DNA from: Actinomortierella ambigua
Taxonomy: Eukaryota > Mortierellomycota > Mortierellomycetes > Mortierellales > Mortierellaceae
Direction of reading: 5' to 3'
NCBI GenBank assembly: GCA_016098155.1
Contig: JAAAJB010000224.1
Location: 1-51,940, forward strand
DNA: 51,940 nucleotides
Shown piece after piece: positions 30,771 to 40,600 of this stretch. Positions within the stretch are counted from its first letter, which is position 1. The number at the start of each line of letters is the position of its first letter. Position numbers and translations under genes: made by a program. Below the pieces are notes generated by a model. That model made no database searches. It worked only from the letters and a program-made list of their open reading frames with translations, and was not told where the DNA came from.

Positions 30771-33700
30771 CTATACTTTCGACTCTTCCACATAATCGGG
30801 ATTTTTCTTCAACAGCACAAAGCCCTCCAAAACTGGTGTCTGAGCCAGGTACTCCTCCGTCGACAGCTCTGCACGTTCCGAGTAGGCCAGCAGGACCGGT
30901 GTCGAGTGCGTCTGGAAGCCCGTGATGGTCTTGGGCCGACCGGCCTGTCCGACCACATCGACTGCCTGACCGACACGGACTGCCACAGGCTCGGGCTCGA
31001 GCTTTTCATTCAGCGTGATCAAGAACCGAGGGTACATCGCCGTCACGAGCGAATACAGCAGCGAATGGTGGCGGCCGAGCACCAGCGTCTTGACGTCGGT
31101 GAAAGCCATCACCGTCGTCAACAGACCCGCGACTGCGACCGGCGACAGGATCTGGCGGTCCGAGTTGAGCGGGTTGATCGTCAGCGTACCCTTGCCCATA
31201 TGCAACAGACCCTGGGCGATCCGGACGATGAACAGACAGTTGGCGTCCTTGTGATAGTACGAGGCCAGATGGCGCAACATCTGCGCAATGCGCGCATTGT
31301 TCGTACCGGCTCCAATCATGCCCATGGCAAAAATGGCATTCACAGCCACCTCGACATCATTGTCGTGCGAGTACTTGCCGAGCGTGTCCAGCACCGTCAA
31401 CACAGGGTTCGACGCACACAGCAGTCCAATCGCCAACGGCACCACCCGTCGGATCACGGGCTCACCATAGTGCATCAGGTGCGTGAACGACCGCAGCGCC
31501 ATCTCCGAGCCAATGTCCTCGCCCAGAGCAATCAGCGCAATGCCCAACACCGCATAGGCCTGGAACTCATCGTCCTCGCTGCTGCCGTCCTTGCTGCTCG
31601 TGTCGATATGGTCATTGCAGAAATGCAACATCCGCTGCACCCGCAACACATCGCCCGATCCCGCATACGCACAAATCTCCACCAACACGGCCGCGCGCTT
31701 GCCAATCGGGTGCTCAATCGCCCGGAGCGTCTCCAGCGTCACCTCGCACTGATCACGCACGCCCACGTGCAACAGGGCCAGACCCAGCGCCATGAACCGG
31801 CCAAAGGTCTCACTCAGCTGGCCGTCCGTGCGTTCCAGCATCGTCTGCAGGATCGTCGACGAGATGTCGCCATCGCACGTGCCGACAAAGACCATGCCCA
31901 GCGACAGCGCCGCAAACGACGCCAGCTCCATCGTCAGATCCGGGTTGCTCACAATCGGCAACAGCAGCTCCGACAGCTCCTCGCGTGCAGAGCCCGCGTA
32001 CGCGAGTCCCAACCCTTGGATGGCCGCGACCCGGGTCAACACCGTCTTGCTATCGTCCAGGTTCTCGGACAGCACAGCCAACGCCGGGTCGGAGCTGTTG
32101 CGCACGCCAGAGTTGACGATACCCAACGCCAACAACGCACCGGCACGGATGTTGTCGTCCTGCGACCACAGGAACCGATCGATCTGCGCCAGTCCCATCT
32201 CGACATCCCACAACATCAACATGCCGAGCGAGGCAGAGGCACTCAACATGCCGTGCTCCTTGTTCTTGTAGATCCACGTCACCTCGGGGTCGTCTGTCAA
32301 CATCAGCTTGTCGGCGCAGAATCCGGCATTCACAAATGCGTTCACAAACGTCGACGCCAGGTTTTGACGCGCAGAGTCGGGCTGCACACCCGTGGAGCCT
32401 ATTTTTTTTTGGATTGAGATAACCAAGCAAAAGGACGGCACACAAACAATGTGGTATTAGAGCAACGAAGCAACCAAATAGAGAATTCCTAGTGAATACA
32501 CAACTTGTCATGGCAATTGAAAGAATAGGAAACATACGCTTGTGCTCGAGGTGTGTCTTGTAAATGTCCTCAGGAGTCTTGGGCTCCATGAGGTCCAGCT
32601 CGCGGGCCAGTTGCAAAAAGTTGGTCGTCAAATGTGTGTTGTTCAGACAGTCCTGAAGCTCCTCGTCCTCTGTCTCGACTGTGATCTGCTGTCGTCCCAG
32701 CATGAAGGCAAGCTGCTTCTTGAGAAGTCTAAAGACGATCCACCGAAAAGTATAACAAAAAAAGGGGGAGGGGGGGAAGAGATGAGAGTGGGGACCAAAG
32801 AGACAACGATCAGCAACAAGGATTACACTGGAGCAGACATGTAGGCAAGACAAAGGACATTAGGGATGTCGACTTGTACAACGTTGGCACTTACGGATCC
32901 TCGCAGCCGTCAAAGATAGACTGGACCATCTCCTTGTCATTCATGCGGATGGCAACGAGCGTGGCCTCGGCATACTTGTTGTGCTTCAGGTAAATATCAT
33001 GGGCAGCGCGCAAGCAGATCTGGTCATCCGGAGACTCCAGGTAGTTGACACAGCTAAGAAAGAAGGTCATGTGAAAAAACAGTGAGTTACAACATCCGAC
33101 TTTCTTTTTTTCAGCGATGAAGAGCAACCTTGGACCTAGCCAATGAACATGCAAGCACACTCTCGGGTTACCTTGTAAGGTACAGACAGACACGCTTGTA
33201 GGCATTGATGTCAACAAAGTCCACCAGCTTGGGGATGTTATCGAGCTGCAGCAAGAGATCGACAGCATCTGCCTCGGCATTGTGAGACAAGAAGAATGGT
33301 GCGACTTCCAATGCTAATGCGACCAGATCATCGCTGTTCTCATCCTTCTCCTGACGCTTTGAGTATTCCAAGCCAATCTCCGTTGTCAAATGCCTGACAA
33401 AGAAAGAAAGAAAAATAATATACAGAGTAACGCAAGATGGGTTAGAAATCCTTTCCCCCTTCCTCATGGTTAGACCGACAATACTGCAAAAGGATGACAA
33501 ACTAGGATTCCATACTTGACATATTCGTGTCCCCATGATCCAATAGCGTTGCCCGATCCGATCTGGCGGTACTTGAGAGTGTCGAGCTTCTCATTGTCGT
33601 AGGTCATGGCCAGGATCGACAAGATATCTGCCAGAAACTTTTTATCTGTCGAATCCGGCCACGAGTCGTGCACCGTCTCCATGTCGGAATATAATGGGCG

Positions 33701-34300
33701 CAGGAACTTTAGAGGCTTGGGGACGGAGGTCATTGAGCTGGTCGAGGTCAGGATCAGTGTTTTCATCGTCTCGAGCGAAGGGCTGTACAGCTTTGTATCA
33801 GACTCCTATAAAATGAATAGGGGGAATGTGTCCATTGCAAAAGTGGAGATCAGCTTGGGTAGAACACAGACAAAAAGCGACTGAGAACGCGATCGATGTC
33901 TATATGCGATGTCCCTTCCGTTTCAACGGCTATCCGAGAGAGCAAGAAAAGAAAATCATACCTTCAATCTCTCCACGAGCATCTCCAACTGGGACTTGAG
34001 CTCTTGATCCTCCTCCGACTAGTAGTATTTTGACAACAAGGGCCACAAGTGGGCAACAAGAGGTGGGTGATCAGCTGATTGCGCCATTGAACTACGCGTC
34101 CGTTTACATTCACATGGAACACACATTTGCAGTAAAAACATATATCCAGTCAGATAGGACGGGGAGAGGGTGCTACGTACAAGTTCATCCTGGATGGGGG
34201 CATCCTTGAGTTCCTTTGGAGGCTTCTTCAATGGCTTGTCCTCCTCCATGGGAGCATTATCGGCTGCAGGCACAGGGATGACGACCTCCTTCTTAACCAT
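30771..34300 (-). CDS. RPN1: 26S proteasome regulatory subunit Rpn1 (PSMD2)
   Basis: Non-ATPase scaffold of the proteasome base, which binds ubiquitin, UBL shuttle factors and the deubiquitinase Ubp6/USP14. Seven exons in transcript order: 34300-34181, 34018-33962, 33805-33516, 33393-33172, 33053-32895, 32728-32538 and 32398-30771. The product is 888 residues, near human PSMD2. Early conserved segments are [19 protein letters not shown], the [15 protein letters not shown] region and GLEYSKRQ. The last exon holds the Leu-rich PC repeats forming the toroid, for example [20 protein letters not shown] and [13 protein letters not shown]. The C-terminus reads [16 protein letters not shown]. It is divergent from the Tfb5 gene across 393 nt and convergent with the carrier gene. 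An AATAAA on the minus strand lies at 30720-30715. Confidence 0.95.
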
Positions 34301-34693
34301 GGCAATAGGCTAGTAGTTCGTTATTCCGGTGGTTGTGTGGAGTAGTGGGTGCAACAATGGAGCGAGAGAAGAGAGAGAGAGGTAGTGGAGGGTAAGTGGA
34401 TAGTGTGGTAAGGGGAAGAGTGAATGCGAAGCTTTGAAAGAAAAGAAAAAAAGGAACGTAACCCTCTCACTGTGGTGGTGCACACGCGTACTCTCTCAGA
34501 CTCCTCGACACAGTCCTCCCTCCTTTTCCCCCTGTCTTCCATTCTACCACCCAGCAGGACACTCGAAATTTCATCCTACGTCATCATTTTTTTTTTGCCT
34601 GCCGTTGACTTTTACGCCACCAAAGGTTCAATTCACCACTTTTTTTGGTCTCTTGTCCGCCACACAGACCCTTTCGGCACCCTCTCCACAACC
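34301..34693. promoter_or_regulatory. Bidirectional promoter between RPN1 and TFB5
   Basis: This 393-nt stretch between two divergent start codons must hold both promoters. It has GAGAGAGAG at 34370-34382 (a CT tract for the RPN1 side) and pyrimidine-rich sequence at 34505-34550 and 34640-34690 before the TFB5 ATG. I see no match to a proteasome-associated control element. Confidence 0.5.
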
Positions 34694-35106
34694 ATGGTCA
34701 AGGCAGTCAAAGGTGAGAGCCAATGCATGCAACTCTTCGCCATCCTCACCTGCAACACCACACACTAACATGCCCCAACCTCCTCATCCCTTGCTTCCAT
34801 TAGGCGTTGTTATTAAATGGTAAGCAGTGTGCAATGACACTCCTTCTTTGCATACAGCGTATAAGTCAAACGAGGCAAATAGAGCCCTTTCGAATATGAC
34901 ATCTGATGCAAAGTGACGCCTCACACCATAGTGATACCTCTGTCAAGGAGATCATCCTCGGCCTCAACCAGCACGGCAACTTCATTCTGGAAGACCTGGA
35001 CGAGACCCATGTCTTTGTCGATGCATCCTGTGTCGAGCAGCTCCGCGTCGACATTGATCAAATCCTGAACGAGAACACTTATAACGTCGAAGAAGCCAAC
35101 AAGTAG
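34694..35106 (+). CDS. TFB5: TFIIH subunit Tfb5/TTDA (GTF2H5)
   Basis: Smallest core subunit of transcription/repair factor TFIIH. It stabilises p52/Tfb2 and supports XPB ATPase activity in nucleotide excision repair. Exons are 34694-34712 (19 nt), 34804-34819 (16 nt) and 34914-35106, giving 75 residues against 71-72 for human and yeast. The spliced N-terminus MVKAVKGVVIKCDASHHSD matches the TTDA start (MVxxxKGVxIxCD), and the FILEDLDETHVFVDASCVEQ segment matches the family core. The joins restore Gly and Cys codons in phase. Because two of the three exons are tiny, an automated caller could easily miss this gene or start it too late. Confidence 0.92.
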
Positions 35107-35166
35107 TTTTTTCATTCACTCTTCTCTCCAAAACCAATTAAAAAAAAAAAAAAAACTACGCTTGTA

Positions 35167-37370
35167 TCACTGCAAATCTACGCCCGTCTCCTCAGTCGTC
35201 AGCTCCTTGTCCTCTACGAGCGACCGGATGAGCTCTTTCAAGACGTGGGCCTGATTCATCGGCGCATTATGGCCCGCTCCAAGCACGGCCACATTAGCAA
35301 GGTGTCCATACCTTGTGACATATCCAACCACAGGCGGCTTTTGCTTCTCTCCCTCTCCTCCTCCACTACCTCCTACACCTGGATGTTCGAAACCACTACC
35401 ACCACCACCACCAGCTACGTCCAATTCTAGCCTCCACAACTTGCGCTTCTGTTGCTGAAACTGCTCACGGCCATACCAGGACAGATGCTCGATCCAATAG
35501 TGGGACCCAGCGACGCCATCGCGGAAATCAAACACGCCCTGGAACGCCAAGACCCTGATCCCATACTTGTCAAGCAACCGCCCGACCACAGGCGCAGACG
35601 TCCGCATAATGTCCGATGCCATGGCCTCCCGGACGAGGGGGTCCTTCTCAAACCGTGTCGCGTTCCGGCGTTGGATCACGGCCAAGACCTCGTCTTCTGT
35701 ACAGTGAAGGTTGCGGTGTCGGCGGGTACCTTCTTCTTGTTCTCCCTCTTCTTCTTGTTGTCTCAAGAACGCCATCCGTGGTCCGGCCACGTTCAGACTA
35801 TCCTTGACCTCATCCAAATTCAAAAACTTTTCCATCAAGCTCCAGTCATTGGGGACGAGGCCCTTTCGGACATCATACCAATTGATGCCACCCGTGACGT
35901 TGGTGAAGAGCTCAAACATCTGGTTCCGATACCGGTTGCTGTCCACAAACCGCGACCGCGCCGCGGCTTGGACCGCTTGCTGCTGGAGCGAGCTCATCGT
36001 CGCCCACTGCTTGTTGTCCAGATAGCCCAGAGCAAATCCCACATCGGCGTGCGCCTGCACTTGCGACACTGGGTCGGTCAGGCTGTTGCCGAGTGCTATG
36101 CCTCGTAGACGAATCGGTTCCTGTGGCTGCTGCTGATCGATCTCTTGTTGTTCCTGATGTCGATGTCCATGTCGACACTGCTGTGGCCGTGCGTCCTGTT
36201 GCTGCTCCTTCAGCTCTTCATTGTACAGGACGATAGCCTCGGCAAACGTCGGCACAAACTTGCCGGCATAGCTCTCGCCGGTCAAGAACAGATCCGACCC
36301 ACGCTGCTCCGGATACCGTCGGAAGAACTCGTGCAAAAACACCATGAGATCGCTCGCCACCCCTCGCTCATCCTTCACATATCCGTGGAAATGTGGCGGA
36401 CCTACTCCGCCACGACGGCTCGACGTTTCGTCGCCGTGGTAGGCTTCACTTTCAGCGTCGGCGTAGGGCATCATCATGCGCTGCTGCTGCTGCTGCTGCT
36501 GCTTGAGATGAGACGACGACGACGAACTGAAACGGTGACGGTAGTGGCGATCACTCGTTGACCTGACCGAGGAGGACGAATGAGAAGAGGCAGACTCCTT
36601 GTCCTGTTCACTCTCCAACACAATCTTGAGTTGTTGCAGCAAGTCATTGTCCGATTCTCCTTCGTGCGTCACGTACGAGTAGCCGGTCCCAACAGGCTGG
36701 TCAATAAACAGCATCGAGTAGTCATCCGCCCAGGTCACGTTCCGGCGATGGAGCTTCATGTTGGCGTCGACCCACAGCGGACCCATCTCGTAGAAGAGGG
36801 CAATCATCGAGCTGCTCCCGGGACCTCCTTGAAGCCATCTAGTGAGTTGTCGATATTTTTTGTGTGAGGTCTCTCTACTATCTACATAAAAATAAGTCCC
36901 TTGGGGACAGCTTTGGGATGAAAATCTAGCAGGTAAAGCTTACACTATCAAGGGCGGGTTTACGGTCTTGGGATTGATGGCAGGAATGAACCAGTAATAC
37001 CTTGGTCATGAACAAGTTTGAGAACACAGAAACGTCAGCTACCATGACCATGGCAACGGAACCCAATTTGCCAATGTCAAAAAAAAAATGCCAGACAGAA
37101 GACGTACATGCTGGTGTCTCCACCTTTTGAACCTGGCTCACTCCAAGTGCGGATTGGGATATGGCCCGAATAGTGGTGAGGGATCGGCTCTTCGCTCTCC
37201 GCCCATGGTAGCGTCCCAATAAGGTGCTCCTCGCGCAGGGACCACGTCGGTGAGCTTTTGCACCATTGGACGTCCAGCGGAGTTTGCTGCACCGTTGGAA
37301 AGGCAGTTGTCAAGACAACCACCAAGCAGGTTGTAAGGAGTGCCTGCTTTTTCAGGCAGATTCGTGTCAT
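35167..37370 (-). CDS. Secreted S10 serine carboxypeptidase
   Basis: Serine carboxypeptidase of MEROPS family S10, closest in look to the CPVL/retinoid-inducible group, removing C-terminal residues in vacuole or outside the cell. Exons 37370-37108, 37000-36944 and 36838-35167 give 663 residues. A signal peptide is visible at 1-25 (CLVVVLTTAF core). SGHIPI, MYYWFIPAINPKT and WLQGGPGSSS form the conserved N-terminal part. The catalytic Ser is in GESYAG (~296), Asp in VFDFRDG (~544) and His in GAGHNAP (~630). Three low-complexity insertions enlarge the protein: ~100 residues rich in Ser and Gln after GTGYSYV, a Gln/His stretch after LYNEELKE, and a Gly-rich loop before the His. The gene is convergent with TFB5, 60 nt away. 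Confidence 0.93.
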
Positions 37371-37596
37371 GTGTCTCTATTCTTTCTTGTCTCCTTGATG
37401 GCAAGGGATGAATGGAATGTGATGTGTTTGATGCAAAATGAGAGGCGTGGTGCTTGAATGTGAAGAATACCCACTCTGGGTGGGCGTGTGTCCTGTCCTG
37501 CTTTTTTATTGGATGATTTTCATGCATGCTCCATTTCTCACGAGAAGAAGAGTTCCCACCCTCAAAAAAAAACAAAAAAGTCGTACCACACCAACA

Positions 37597-37602
37597 TTTA
37601 TT
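37597..37602 (-). terminator. Polyadenylation signal of the CLC gene
   Basis: AATAAA on the minus strand, only 7 nt after the stop codon at 37610-37612, in an A/T-rich stretch. It is unusually close, so it may not be the signal actually used. Confidence 0.3.
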
Positions 37603-37609
37603 TGGTACC

Positions 37610-40600
37610 TTAGCACTGCCGGTCATACCTCCGCTGCATCTCATCATTCTCCTTCAAGAAAGTCAGCAGTTGCTTCTTATGGATCATGCCATAATGCTCT
37701 CCGGCCTTCACCACACAGACATACTTGATTCCCAGCTTGATAAACAGCTCCACCACAAGATCCATCGACGAAAACTTGCTCACCGCCAATGGCGCCTGGT
37801 CCGTGAACGGCGTAAAGTCCATCGTCAGTCCTGGGTGCTCTATCAACGCTGTTGTGCCTGCTGTGGCATTTGTCGCCATGCTGTCGATCCGTCCCTTTGG
37901 CACGTAGCCCGCATCTGTCGTCGCATAGTACTCGTGCCCTGCCCCCAGTTGATGGCGCAGGCTCGACACGGAAGAAGAAGAGGACGACGTCGAGCTTCCA
38001 TCATCATCGGGAATGAAGAATCCGGCCCGACCTCTATCGCCCGGTCGTTGATCGCCACGATACTCGTGTTGTTGCCGTTGTTGGGGTGACTGCACCCGAT
38101 CGGGGCTCAGTGTCATCGTCATGGAGAAGAGTGGGCTCCGAGCGTCCTGGAGTTCCCGCCGCTGCTGTTCCAGATCCGCCTGAAGGACCGTAGGCAGGAC
38201 GATTTCGGAGACGGGGTACTCGGACGACGCTCTGTTCCGGAAGATACAAACGCAGTCTGGGTGCTTCTGTTCCGCTAGATCCAGTGCATGGGCTAGTTCG
38301 TTCGACGCAATGTACCCGACCAACACACCATTGTCGACAATCGGCAGACCGCCGTCCGAATAACCAGACATGATCAACACTTCGAGCTTCCGTCGTAGCG
38401 TCTCGACCGTGTTCACCTCATTCACCTCGATCGTCTCCAGGAATCGGTCCGCAATGTCGGCCGCCGTGCCAAACGTATTGTAGTCCTTCTTGCTGTCCAG
38501 GTACGGGTGCTCGTTCAGAGCAATCAGCTTGTTGAAAAACGCATCCGGCGAAAACGCATCCCCAACAAACTTGCCGATCATCACCGCCATCATGATCGGC
38601 AGCGCGTATGTCATCGCGCCCGTCAGCTCAAACATGATCACCACCAGCGACACCGTCATCCGCGTCACTCCCGCTAAGCATGCTGCAGCACCAATCATGG
38701 CATACAGGCCGGGGATAACACAGTCCATACTCTCGCCTTCGCACGACTGGAAGAGCTGATGCTCTGGATATTTGCTATATATTGAATGGTAGTTTTTCGC
38801 CATAGCAATGAAGAGGCCATTAGCAAATTAGGTGTAAGATTTGGGTCAAACATCAAAAATCTTCACAGCAGACAGGAAGAAAAAAGACTTACACAATGAG
38901 CCACTGAACAAAAATTCCAACCATGCGTCCAAATACGGCGCCAGCAACCATGGTCGGTACGAAAATGCCTCCGGGAACCTTGACGCCAAAAGTGATAAAG
39001 TTGAGGACCACCTTCATCACAAAGACCTCAGCCAGCAACAAAAAGATGGGATAAATTTGATCCACTTGGACACTACACGCGCAATGGGGGGGGGGGGGGA
39101 AAGAAAAATTAAAAAAGTTTTGGCCAAGGCACAAATTTCGCCCGGGGCCCCACNNNNNNNNNNCCACCCCCCGGCGGGGGGGGGGGGTCGGGGGGGGGGG
39201 GGGGCCCCCCCCGGGGGGGGGGGGGGGGGGGGGCAAGAAAGATATAAAATGGTTTAGCACGAGCACAAATTTCGTCCGCGGTCCATCAATGCTCACTATC
39301 CAACAGGTAACAACCATGTCTTCAAATCGGTCCCACTTACGCGCACATGCCATTCAGGCTATTTGTGGGTGTGCATTCGCTGTATAGGTTTGTCAAAAGC
39401 TGGAGCAAGTTCACACTGTCGACCAGCATTCAGGGACAACGGAAGTACGAAGCGTTGTGGTTAGTCATTAATCTCAGTGACGGATTAACCATGCCTCGAT
39501 ATGACCATGCCAACTTTGACTGAAGCTATTCTTACCGTGTCCAGGGGTTCAGCCACTGCACCGCACAAGTGATAATAGTGACAATCATTACTTCCTGCAC
39601 GGGGTGGCGACCAATCCATGTCCTAGATCGGAAGCGGGTATACGACATGTGGAACTGTGAAAAGATGGCGCCATACGCTCCCTATTCGCAACAAAAGGGG
39701 ATATAGAAAATGGAAAATGGATGACCCAATAAAAATGTCGGTAAGCAACATGCTCATCCATACCAAGGTTCGACGTTTTGTCCGAGGAGATACTCTACTT
39801 ACGCCAAACACACTGATGAAGAAGAATGGGATCGCTTCAAAGAGATGCCAGTCGCGATCATATGTGACCTGAAACAAAACCGTCTTTCCAACTCTGTAAG
39901 GATTGATCATCTAGGAGAGGCGAGCACAAAGCATCAATCCGATTGAAAAAAAAAGAGGACAAATGGGTGTTAGAACGCTTGCAGGAGAGAAAAGGGGGTC
40001 GGTTCAGCAAAGATTAAGGTTACACATTGAACGTAATCCACCCCGTCCTTTTGTTACCTTCAGAACCACTGCCGAAATCAATGCACAAAAGTACGATCGC
40101 CACATCGTCTTACTCGGAAAGTAGTAGGATACCTCCTCGAGTGAGAACAAAACGCCACCAATCGGGGCACCAAAGGCAACCGCCACACCAGACGCTGCTG
40201 CTGCCGAAAGAATCTCTCGACGCTTGCCTATTAATTGGAGACAAAAAAGAAGAGGGTGACGGTGTGAGATGGCGTTGATTGGGAAAAGAGGGATGCTGCC
40301 TTCCTGGCAACTCTTTCCGTGGAATCAAGAATAATGATGTCATTACCATCGTTACGGTTATATTTGTCAAAGATTCGGCAGACAATATTGGCAACACAGC
40401 ACGCAATATGCACGAGTGGTCCTTGCTTGCCCATGTTCAAGCCGGATGCGACCATCAATGGCTACACAGAAGAAGAAAAAAGAACCCGAATGGTGTGTCA
40501 ATTGATGTCGTATGAATCAACAAAGCATTAAAACGGGTGATCAGTCAACCTACAGTCCTGACCACACACTGAAAGAAAAAAAGACGCTTACCATGCCAAT

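Noticed and set aside
30582..32417. 611-codon + strand open frame opposite the last RPN1 exon
   Set aside because: Antisense shadow of a long conserved coding exon; the Rpn1 reading is unmistakable.
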